Shown here: piece by piece, positions 1 to 6,663 of the stretch
How the letters are laid out: each line of letters opens with the position of its first letter
How positions within the stretch are numbered: position 1 is the first letter of the stretch
Assembly: GCA_947589655.1 (NCBI GenBank)
Contig: CANQCE010000021.1
Location: 1-12,881 of the forward strand
Direction of reading: 5' to 3'
Length of the DNA stretch: 12,881 nt
Source: an uncultured Clostridia bacterium
GTDB taxonomy: Bacteria; Bacillota; Clostridia; Christensenellales; UBA1242
The notes under the pieces: generated by a model
The model's input: the letters and a program-made list of their open reading frames with translations, nothing else
Told to the model about the DNA's origin: nothing
The model's database searches: none
Made by a program: the position numbers and the translations under genes

Positions 1-905
1 GCAGAGGCAAGTTTTTCACGAAGTCTGCCATTTGCGCCAACGCCGCCAGCAACAACAAGTTGTTTTTCTCCCAAACTTTCGCAGGCACGCATGGTTTTTG
101 TAACAAGTTCATCCGTGGCAAGTTCTTGAAAACTGCAAGCCACATCGGCAGCCGAAAACTCCTCACCCTTCTGCTGCAGATTGTGAACATGGTTGATAAC
201 CGCTGTTTTTAGGCCGCTGAAGGAAAAATCGTAAGTGCCAGCAAGTGGGGTGTGAAAATTAAATTTCACGCAGTTTTTGCCACTCTTTGCCAATCTTTCA
301 ATGTTCGGTCCTCCCGGATAGGAAAGCCCAAGAACGCGCGCCACTTTGTCAAAACATTCTCCCACGCTGTCATCCACCGTTGAACCTATAGCCTGAAAAC
401 TGCAATAATCTTGCACTTTAACAATGGCGGTATGGCCACCACTGACCATAAGGCACAAAAATGGCGGCTGCAAATCTGTGTGCGAAATATAATTTGCGCC
501 AATATGCCCATGCACATGGCTGACAGCAATCAAAGGAATTTTAAGAGCATATGCAAGAGTTTTTGCAAAATTTACCCCCACAAGAAGCGCCCCAATAAGC
601 CCTGCACCAAAAACCACGGCAATGGCATCTATATCCTGCAAAGTTTTGCCGGCTTTTTCCAGTGCCTGTTCAAGCACTGTGGTAATGTTTTGGATATGGT
701 TTCTTGATGCCACCTCTGGCACCACGCCACCAAACTTTTTATGGATTTCAATTTGTGACGAAACAATGTTAGAAAGCACCTGCCTGCCATTTTTCACAAT
801 GGCAATGGATGTTTCATCGCAAGAAGATTCCACAGATAAAATTAGAACATCTTTTTTTGTCCTTAAAGCATCAAATTTATCTTTTGCAATCTTCAAATAG
901 TCCAC
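1..905 (-). CDS. tsaD: tRNA N6-adenosine threonylcarbamoyltransferase TsaD, 3' end beyond window
   Basis: TsaD transfers the threonylcarbamoyl group from TC-AMP to A37 of ANN-decoding tRNAs (t6A), working in the cytoplasm with TsaB and TsaE. Translating from 905 gives 301 uninterrupted codons. Family signatures visible are SVESSCDETSIAIV near residue 25, the metal-binding HVHGH, MVSGGHTAIV, DFSFSGLKTAV and AGGVGANGRLR close to the edge. About 40 C-terminal residues of a usual ~340 are off the left edge. I chose the GTG at 905 because a GAGGGG ribosome binding site (913-918) sits 7 bases upstream and no ATG lies nearby. This gives about 20 extra residues before the usual start of the fold. The normally conserved GPG of the GPGLxGALLVG stretch reads GAG here. 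The gene follows prfB by 12 bases, and its binding site overlaps the prfB stop, so the two are probably translated from one mRNA. Confidence 0.95.
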   Translation of the reverse strand, partial: MDYLKIAKDKFDALRTKKDVLILSVESSCDETSIAIVKNGRQVLSNIVSSQIEIHKKFGGVVPEVASRNHIQNITTVLEQALEKAGKTLQDIDAIAVVFGAGLIGALLVGVNFAKTLAYALKIPLIAVSHVHGHIGANYISHTDLQPPFLCLMVSGGHTAIVKVQDYCSFQAIGSTVDDSVGECFDKVARVLGLSYPGGPNIERLAKSGKNCVKFNFHTPLAGTYDFSFSGLKTAVINHVHNLQQKGEEFSAADVACSFQELATDELVTKTMRACESLGEKQLVVAGGVGANGRLREKLAS

Positions 906-917
906 TTTCTAACCCCT

Positions 918-2025
918 CTAATTTTTAACAGAGGTTCGTTTTAAATATTCGTTTATAAACCCCTGAATTTCACCGTTCATAACGGCTTGAATATCACTTG
1001 TTTCAAAATTTGTGCGATGGTCTTTAACCATAGTGTATGGGCAGAAAACATAAGAGCGTATTTGGCTGCCCCATTCAATTTTCTTCACATCGCCGCGTAT
1101 GGTAGCAAGTTTTTCCATCTCCTCCAGTTCTTGTTTTTCAACAAGTTTGGAATACAACATTTTCATGGCGGTTTCGCGGTTTTGAACCTGCGAGCGTTCT
1201 GTTTGGCAAGCCACAATTATGCCAGAAGGGATGTGCGTGATGCGAATGGCACTCTCAGTTTTGTTAACATGCTGTCCGCCTGCGCCTGAACTTCTAAAAG
1301 TGTCCACTTTCAAGTCCTCTGGCCTGATAATAATGTCTGGGGCTTCTTCAATTTCTGGCATTACTTCAACGCTTGCAAAAGAAGTATGCCGCCTTGCATT
1401 TGCATCGAAAGGAGAAATCCTCACCAACCTATGCACACCTTTTTCCGCCTTTAAATATCCATATGCAAACTCGCCTGAAACCAAGAAAGAAATGGATTTT
1501 ATCCCTGCTTCTTCGCCTTCTAGCACATCCAGAACCTTAACTTTAAAGCCGTTTTTCTCTGCATACATGCAATACATACGGTAAAGCATATCTGTCCAGT
1601 CCTGTGCCTCAGTTCCGCCAGCACCTGCGTGCAAAGTTAAAATGGCGTTATAGTTGTCATATTTGCCAGAGAGCAAAGTTTCAAGTTTTGCCGCCTCAAT
1701 TTCACTTGACAGCCTGTCCAGTGTGCTGACAAGTTCGTCAAACAATGCACTGTCATCAACCTCGTCCAAAAGTTCCAAAATGGCGTTGCAATTGTCAATT
1801 TCGGTTTGCAGTTTTTTCACTTTGTCAAGTTTGTATTCGCATAATTTTACCTCTCTGCCCACTTTTGAAACGCGTTTAGCGTCATTAAAAAAACCGTCAG
1901 AAAGTTGCTCGTCTTTTAATTCTTGCAGCCTCTTTTCTTGCCCAACTGGGTCAAAGACACTCCTTAATAAAAGAAAAATCACCCTGCAAAACAGAAAGTT
2001 TTTCTTTTTGAATATCTGTAATCAT
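918..2025 (-). CDS. prfB: Peptide chain release factor 2 (RF2), expressed by programmed +1 frameshift
   Basis: RF2 recognises UGA and UAA in the ribosomal A site and triggers peptide release. The true gene is two joined frames: 2025-1954 (24 codons) and 1952-918, with base 1953 skipped, giving 368 residues (E. coli RF2 has 365). The zero frame runs MITDIQKEKLS... to Leu24 and meets TGA at 1953-1951. The +1 frame continues DPVGQEKR. The anticodon-like SPF is at about residues 204-206 and the catalytic GGQ at 249-251 (SGAGGQHVNKTES). The ATG at 2025 has AGGAG at 2032-2036, 6 bases upstream. A naive caller would start at 1982 and lose the real N-terminus. The gene is followed 12 bases later by tsaD. 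The probable promoter is at 2051-2079 and overlaps an inverted repeat. Confidence 0.97.
1950..1965 (-). promoter_or_regulatory. prfB +1 programmed frameshift site
   Basis: Read on the minus strand this is AAGGAG-TGT-CTT-TGA-C: an internal Shine-Dalgarno-like hexamer three bases before CTT, then an in-frame TGA followed by C. This matches the layout and spacing of the classical E. coli site (AGGGGG-TAT-CTT-TGA-C). When RF2 is scarce the ribosome slips forward by one base on CTT and completes RF2. When RF2 is plentiful it terminates after 24 residues. The autoregulation is established for the family. Its operation here is inferred from the intact site. Confidence 0.95.
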
Positions 2026-2026
2026 A

Positions 2027-2055
2027 AAAATCTCCTAATAAACATAGGAGATTTT
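2027..2055 (-). repeat. Perfect 11-bp inverted repeat in the prfB 5' region
   Basis: The arms at 2027-2037 and 2045-2055 are perfectly complementary (11 bp), with a 7-base loop at 2038-2044. On the minus strand the downstream arm contains the prfB ribosome binding site AGGAG (2032-2036), and the upstream arm carries the anti-binding-site TCTCCT. The upstream arm also overlaps the predicted -10 box. It could be an RBS-masking hairpin in a longer transcript, or a DNA operator at the promoter. The sequence alone does not decide. Confidence 0.7.
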
Positions 2056-2079
2056 AACACATTTATTTTAAAAAGTAAA
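2051..2079 (-). promoter_or_regulatory. Predicted prfB promoter
   Basis: The -35 TTTACT (2074-2079) and -10 TAAAAT (2051-2056) are separated by exactly 17 bases. The -10 context TGTGTTAAAAT is identical to that of the promoter at 11592-11620. The expected start point, about 7 bases below the -10 box, falls inside the inverted repeat, leaving a leader of roughly 20-25 bases that still contains AGGAG. Confidence 0.5.
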
Positions 2080-2194
2080 CAAAATGCACAACATTTTCCC
2101 AACACGAGAAAATGCTATCATTTCTTAATTAAATTGAAATGGAAAAATAAATCCTTTTATAAAATTTATCCATTTGAAACCACGCTTTAAAATC

Positions 2195-2225
2195 ATTTTC
2201 AATTTTTTTGAAAAAAATTGAAAAT
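2195..2225. repeat. 31-bp AT-rich perfect palindrome
   Basis: There are 15 bases on each side of the central G at 2210 (ATTTTCAATTTTTTT and its exact complement). It has almost no GC and no following T-run on either strand, so it is a poor intrinsic terminator. It separates the structured GC-rich block (2226-2435) from the prfB promoter. On the plus strand it would form a hairpin at the 5' side of that block. Its function is not known. Confidence 0.6.
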
Positions 2226-2435
2226 CACCGATATTGGAGGGGTAGGTGGGACGGGGAACCGAAAGGTTAGCGGTTAGCCACAAACATTGTGGCGAGTCCG
2301 CGTTAAGAACTTTTGGTGCCACCCCAGGATGCGCAAATTTTTAAACAAAGCAAACAAATTTCCTTCGAAGACCCACTTAGCAATAGCGATTGCGCCAAAC
2401 CGCCAACGGGGTGCGGTTTGCATACGGCGCAAAAA
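2226..2435 (+). ncRNA. Candidate structured non-coding RNA or structured intergenic element, family unknown
   Basis: This is a GC-rich, helix-rich block within AT-rich DNA and without a convincing gene. Helices seen on the plus strand are: closing stem GGGGT (2239-2243) with ACCCC (2321-2325); GGAC (2249-2252) with GTCC (2296-2299); AACC-GAAA-GGTT (2257-2268), a GNRA tetraloop hairpin; and GCCACAA (2277-2283) with TTGTGGC (2287-2293). A second domain pairs TTGCGCC (2390-2396) with GGCGCAA (2426-2432) and AAACCGC (2397-2403) with GCGGTTT (2413-2419). The GAAA loop favours the plus strand, but this is weak. A possible plus-strand promoter is TTGAAA (2134-2139), 18 bases, TATAAA (2158-2163). I could not match it to RNase P RNA, SRP RNA or a riboswitch class known to me. 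It may instead be a dispersed repeat. Confidence 0.35.
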
Positions 2436-2512
2436 AAAGGCGAAAAACAAGCGTCAAAGCGATGCTTTTCGTGCTTGCACGAAAACGAGCCCACAGCGCA
2501 GTTTTTCGCCTA
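2431..2512 (-). terminator. Large intrinsic terminator after the MFS gene
   Basis: On the minus strand AGGCGAAAAAC (2501-2511) pairs perfectly with GTTTTTCGCCT (2438-2448), and eight T follow (2431-2438 as A on the plus strand). The 52-base interior contains a further perfect hairpin, TTTTCGTGC with GCACGAAAA (2466-2485). The stem begins within the MFS stop codon TAG (2510-2512), so a terminating ribosome could briefly block its folding. Confidence 0.8.
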
Positions 2513-3802
2513 TTCTTCCGTTCTTTCTATATTTTCAGCCAAGTGCTCTTGACGAAAACGTTCATCTTGCTTAATAAGGGCTTTTTCCAGCACAATTGTG
2601 GAGATTCCGTAGCCACAATAGAGCAAGCAAACTATGCCCAAGGCTATCTTCAAGAACAAACTAGAATTTTGCCCAACAAGGCCGTCAAATAGCCCAGCGA
2701 ATACAAGAAGCAAAGAACCTAAAATTCTGCCTACTGCCAAAAAGAATTCGTTAAAAGCATTGCTTTCCAAAATATGCGAGTGCAAAGAAAGCACCCTAAC
2801 CACCCCTGCACGCCTACTGTCGGATATTGACATTAAAATCACATTTAAAATAACATAAACAGCATAGAACAACACCACAGTTTCAAACGTTGTTGCCGCC
2901 AAGATGGCTATAATTGTGCATGAGACCAAAATTATTGTTGGCAAAATGAAATACGGTGCGCGTTTCTTTCGGTAGAATTTAAGATAAAAGAACATTGTCA
3001 CAAGTGAGCATGCAGTAAAAATGGATTGAAACATCCCAAGTTTGGAATTGTCTTGCCCCAAAGTGCTTATCACAAGAATTGTTATTAAAGTGGTAAAGCA
3101 ATCGTAAGATGCCCCTCTAAAAAATGTTTGCACATACACAAGCCACAAAGGTTTTGTGGTTTCTTTGTTCTCCTTCATGTATTTAAAAAACTTTGGCAAA
3201 TTAAAGGATTGGTTGAAAGATTTTTTAGGCTTTATCAAGAAAGAGAACACAATTAAAAGTGCGCCTATGCCAAACATTATGTAGGTCACATAAGAAAAAT
3301 CAATGTCGGCAATAACACCAAGAGTGATTGGAAAAGCAATGTAAACTGCCTGAAACATAATTTTCTTCACTGCAAAAAACTTAACCTGATGCTTGCTGGA
3401 AATGGTCTCTTGTGTTAAAGAATTATATCCGCCAGAGAAAAAAGAAAAGCCTATCCCATACACAAAGGCAATAAGTGGCACAAAAGTGTAAAGGTTGTCT
3501 TGCAAAAGATAAACCATTAAAACAACGCAAGTTAAAACAATAGAGCCCAAGGAAACAAACAAACTTTTGTTAATTTTTCTTAACGCATAGCCGCTCACCA
3601 AATAAGAGCACCCTAACACCAAATAGTAAACCACATAAAAAAGGCCAATGCTGGTTATTTTAGAAGCAACAGAAATGCCCTCTAAATGCAGAATTTTGGA
3701 TACAAAAAACAAGTCAATAAAAATGCATATAATTGCCTGCAAGCAATCACATGCAATTATAGAAATTCCGCTTAAATCAAATACGCTATTCTTTTTTGCC
3801 AT
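2510..3802 (-). CDS. MFS-type 12-helix transporter, substrate unknown
   Basis: The product is a 430-residue integral membrane protein with about 12 hydrophobic segments in two halves of six, split by a polar loop rich in Lys, Phe and Asn. This is the layout and length of a major facilitator superfamily secondary transporter. It ends in a charged cytoplasmic tail (...ENIERTEE). I recognise no substrate signature. The start at 3802 (MAKKNSVFDLSG) has AGAGGA (3809-3814) 6 bases upstream. An in-frame ATG at 3823 has no such site and lies deeper in the preceding gene. The start overlaps the end of the cation ATPase gene by 17 bases, so translation is probably coupled and the two may serve one physiological purpose, such as ion or solute homeostasis. 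A large terminator follows directly. Confidence 0.8.
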   Translation of the reverse strand: MAKKNSVFDLSGISIIACDCLQAIICIFIDLFFVSKILHLEGISVASKITSIGLFYVVYYLVLGCSYLVSGYALRKINKSLFVSLGSIVLTCVVLMVYLLQDNLYTFVPLIAFVYGIGFSFFSGGYNSLTQETISSKHQVKFFAVKKIMFQAVYIAFPITLGVIADIDFSYVTYIMFGIGALLIVFSFLIKPKKSFNQSFNLPKFFKYMKENKETTKPLWLVYVQTFFRGASYDCFTTLITILVISTLGQDNSKLGMFQSIFTACSLVTMFFYLKFYRKKRAPYFILPTIILVSCTIIAILAATTFETVVLFYAVYVILNVILMSISDSRRAGVVRVLSLHSHILESNAFNEFFLAVGRILGSLLLVFAGLFDGLVGQNSSLFLKIALGIVCLLYCGYGISTIVLEKALIKQDERFRQEHLAENIERTEE

Positions 3803-6563
3803 TGTTTTTCCTCTTTTGCACATTTCTTATAATAAATTTAACAATTTCAAAATAAGGAATAACCAAAAATGCTGCGCCAATGGCAACCAACCATTGCCAC
3901 CAATTAAGCGTGGTTATGCCCAAAGCGTTTTGCAAAGGAGTTAAAGGAACTGCCACAATTAAAACGGTCAACAAAACTGAAACAATAAACGCCCAGTTCA
4001 AAAATTTGTTATCAAACATCCTTCGGTTGAACAGTGTTTCGGTTTGGCTTTTAAGGTTGTAAACATGGAATTGTTCTGCCAGGCACAAGAACACAAAGCA
4101 CATTGTTGTTGTAAGCTCTGAAGATGCCCCTGGGAACAGGTATTTTGAAACCACATAAATTGTAATGCCTAAAATTGAAACAAAAATTCCAGACGCTATA
4201 ATGTTCACACCAGCATCGCCTTTAAAAAGGCTGCCAGAGTTTTTAATTGGTTTGCGTTTCATGATATCTTTTTCCGCTTTTTCAAACACCAAGGCAAGCC
4301 CAAGAAAAGTATCTGAAACAAAGTTAATCCAAAGAATAAGCGCTGGTGTAAAGAAGTTTTGGTCTCTAAAACCAATAATTGCCACGCTCATGATAATCAG
4401 TTCCGCAATACTGGTGCCAAGCAGGAACATGAGAATTTTAAGAATGGTGCTATAAATTCTGCGCCCCTCTTTGACCGCACCTACAATTGTGGCAAAATTA
4501 TCGTCAGTTAAAATCATGTCTGCCGCTTCTTTTGTAACATCCGTACCTGTTATGCCCATGCCAACGCCGATATCTGCACTTTTAATGCTTGGCGCATCGT
4601 TAACGCCGTCACCTGTCATAGCAACAATTTTATCGTTGGCTTTAAGAGCCTTAACAATTTTAACTTTGTGCTCTGGCGAAACACGTGCATAAACATTGTA
4701 TTTTAACACAAGTTTCACAAAATCTTCGTCAGATATTTTATCCAGTTCTTTGCCAGTAATCACGGCATCTTCCGATGTGCAAATGCCAAGTTCTTTGGCA
4801 ATGGCGAAGGCGGTGTCGCGGTGGTCACCTGTAATCATAATGGTGCGTATTCCTGCCTGCTTGCAGGTTTTAATGGCGTCTTTCACCTCCTCACGTGGAG
4901 GGTCAATCATGCCAACCAGCCCCAGAAAACACAGTTCATTTTCCGTATTCTCACTTGTAGGCCTGCCAACCTTTTCCACCGTTTTAAAAGCAAACGCCAA
5001 ATTTCTTAACGCACTTGAAGCAAATTCGGTGTTTTTTGAAAGTATAAACTGTTTGTCCGCCGCCGTAAGTTTTCTAATTTTGCCATTATCCAAAATTCTA
5101 TCGCAGCGCTGCAAAATGTTGTCCACTGCACCTTTTGTGTAAACCACAAAATTATCTTTTACTTTATGGAAAGTGGACATAAGTTTTCGTTCACTATCAA
5201 AAGGTATTTCATTAACCCTTGGGGATTCCCCTTCCAACGCCTCTTTGTTAAGCCCAAACTTATAGCCATAATGCACAAGAGCAATTTCGGTTGGGTCGCC
5301 AATGGATTCTAACTTGTCATCTTCAAACCTAACTTTTGTGTCATTACACAATAGCATACAACGCAAAAGTTCTGTAAAATTTCTGTTATTTGCAAATTCA
5401 TTTTGCTGCCCAACCTCATCAAGTGTAGGGCTGCTTACAACGGCAGAAGCTTCCGCTTTTTCTTCGCTTGCCTCTTTTGCATTAATTTTTTCACAACACT
5501 CGTCAATAAAGAACACTTTTTTAACTGTCATTTTGTTCAAAGTAAGCGTTCCTGTTTTATCTGAGCAGATAACTTCGGTGCTGCCAAGGGTTTCCACTGC
5601 TGGCAGAGTTTTAACAATTGCACGCTGTTCGCTCATGCGTTTCACGCCTGTGGAAAGTGTTATGGTGTTGCACGCCGGCAAGCCTTCTGGCACGGCACAA
5701 ACCGCAATGGCTATGGCGGTTGAGAAGGCAGCAAAGAACGAGCCCCAGCCACCTTGTGCAACTTCTGCTATAAAAATTGCCAGGCAAATTAAAAGCACAA
5801 TCACCGTTATTATAGCACTGGTTTTCTTTATTCGCTTTGTAAGCGGTGTTACAGTTTCGTCAATTTCCGAAAGTGCTGTGGCAATTTTGCCCATTTCGGT
5901 TTTCATGCCGCAAGAGACCACAACGCCAATGCCGCGCCCATAGGTTACAATACTGCCCATATATGCCATGTTTATGCGGTCGCCCAGCCCTGCGCCTTCT
6001 TCCAAAGTGGCATTTGCATCTTTTTCAACCGGCACACTTTCGCCAGTTAAAGCACTTTCTTCAATTTTAAGCGAGTTACTCTCCAAAAGCCTTAAATCTG
6101 CAGGAATAATGTCACCTGCCTCCAAAACCACAATGTCGCCAACCACAAGTTCTTCACTTTTAATTTTGCAAGGTTTTTTGTTTCGAAGAACTTTGCAATA
6201 AGGTTTTGTCATGTTTTTTAATGCTTCCATTGCCATTTCGGATTTTCTTTCCTGCAAAAAGCCCACAACGGCATTGAACATAACCACAAAAAAGATTATG
6301 CCGGCATCTATAAACTCGCTTGTGGAGTGTTCCACAACGCCAATCACAATGCTGACAATGCAACTGATAATCAACACAATAATTAAAATATCTTTAAATT
6401 GTGCAAGAAATTTTAAAAAGGCTGGTTTTTTCTTTTTTTCAGCAAGTGCGTTTTTGCCGTCACGTTCCAACCTCTTTTTAGCCTCGGCGTGAGAAAGCCC
6501 TTCAATGTTTGTATTTAAGCCATTTAAAACTTCTTCATTTGCAAGTGAATATGCCTTTTCCAT
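3786..6563 (-). CDS. P-type cation-transporting ATPase, P2A (calcium-like) type
   Basis: This 925-residue P-type ATPase probably exports Ca2+ or a related cation at the cost of ATP. Parts in order are: N-terminal cation-ATPase domain; M1-M2 (~56-105); actuator TGES (173-176); M3-M4 with PEGL (292-295); phosphorylation motif DKTGT (Asp335); nucleotide-binding KGA (477-479); hinge TGD (578-580) and TGDGVNDAP (650-658); and six C-terminal helices. Compared from memory with SERCA, the ion ligands equivalent to E309 (Glu293), E771 (Glu721), N796 (Asn747), D800 (Asp751) and E908 (Glu830) are kept. N768 is replaced by Ser718 and T799 by Ser750, so ion specificity is uncertain. The ATG at 6563 is preceded at once by in-frame TAA and no Shine-Dalgarno is visible. 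A TATAAT lies 7 bases upstream, which suggests a leaderless mRNA. The MFS gene overlaps its 3' end. Confidence 0.93.
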   Translation of the reverse strand: MEKAYSLANEEVLNGLNTNIEGLSHAEAKKRLERDGKNALAEKKKKPAFLKFLAQFKDILIIVLIISCIVSIVIGVVEHSTSEFIDAGIIFFVVMFNAVVGFLQERKSEMAMEALKNMTKPYCKVLRNKKPCKIKSEELVVGDIVVLEAGDIIPADLRLLESNSLKIEESALTGESVPVEKDANATLEEGAGLGDRINMAYMGSIVTYGRGIGVVVSCGMKTEMGKIATALSEIDETVTPLTKRIKKTSAIITVIVLLICLAIFIAEVAQGGWGSFFAAFSTAIAIAVCAVPEGLPACNTITLSTGVKRMSEQRAIVKTLPAVETLGSTEVICSDKTGTLTLNKMTVKKVFFIDECCEKINAKEASEEKAEASAVVSSPTLDEVGQQNEFANNRNFTELLRCMLLCNDTKVRFEDDKLESIGDPTEIALVHYGYKFGLNKEALEGESPRVNEIPFDSERKLMSTFHKVKDNFVVYTKGAVDNILQRCDRILDNGKIRKLTAADKQFILSKNTEFASSALRNLAFAFKTVEKVGRPTSENTENELCFLGLVGMIDPPREEVKDAIKTCKQAGIRTIMITGDHRDTAFAIAKELGICTSEDAVITGKELDKISDEDFVKLVLKYNVYARVSPEHKVKIVKALKANDKIVAMTGDGVNDAPSIKSADIGVGMGITGTDVTKEAADMILTDDNFATIVGAVKEGRRIYSTILKILMFLLGTSIAELIIMSVAIIGFRDQNFFTPALILWINFVSDTFLGLALVFEKAEKDIMKRKPIKNSGSLFKGDAGVNIIASGIFVSILGITIYVVSKYLFPGASSELTTTMCFVFLCLAEQFHVYNLKSQTETLFNRRMFDNKFLNWAFIVSVLLTVLIVAVPLTPLQNALGITTLNWWQWLVAIGAAFLVIPYFEIVKFIIRNVQKRKNNGKKE

Positions 6564-6570
6564 ACTTTAT

Positions 6571-6598
6571 ATTATATCAAACAATTTTAGAATAACAA
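6571..6598 (-). promoter_or_regulatory. Extended -10 promoter of the ATPase-MFS operon, abutting the start codon
   Basis: The -10 TATAAT (6571-6576) is preceded by TGA (extended -10, TG at 6578-6579). The -35 TTGTTA (6593-6598) is 16 bases away. The preceding gene is closed by a terminator at 6629-6660, so this short gap must contain the promoter. The expected start point coincides with the ATPase ATG at 6563. Confidence 0.7.
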
Positions 6599-6628
6599 AA
6601 TATTTTATTAAAAAAACAAAAATGCAGC

Positions 6629-6660
6629 AAAAAAACCGCCTAAAATTTAAGCGGTTTTTA
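6629..6660 (-). terminator. Intrinsic terminator after the coiled-coil gene
   Basis: On the minus strand AAAACCGC pairs with GCGGTTTT around an AT-rich loop that can pair further, and seven T follow (6629-6635 as A on the plus strand). It lies 3 bases or so after the stop at 6664. On the plus strand it ends in five T, so it may work weakly in both directions. Confidence 0.85.
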
Positions 6661-6663
6661 AAT

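Noticed and set aside
918..1982. prfB starting at the ATG at 1982
   Set aside because: That frame begins within the frameshift leader, has no ribosome binding site and gives a non-family N-terminus. The joined reading from 2025 matches RF2.
2315..2325. GGGGTGGCACC on the minus strand, resembling a T-box antiterminator core
   Set aside because: The following bases are AAAAG rather than CGCG, no specifier stem is visible upstream, and the next gene, prfB, is not a T-box target.
2390..2440. Hairpin at 2390-2432 as a plus-strand terminator
   Set aside because: It is followed by A rather than T on the plus strand. The T-tract on the minus strand belongs to the MFS terminator and precedes this hairpin.
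2125..2692. Several open frames of 63-100 codons on both strands in the prfB-MFS gap
   Set aside because: They overlap one another, lack convincing ribosome binding sites, cross helices and the terminator, or run antisense into the MFS gene. The composition is typical of structured non-coding DNA.
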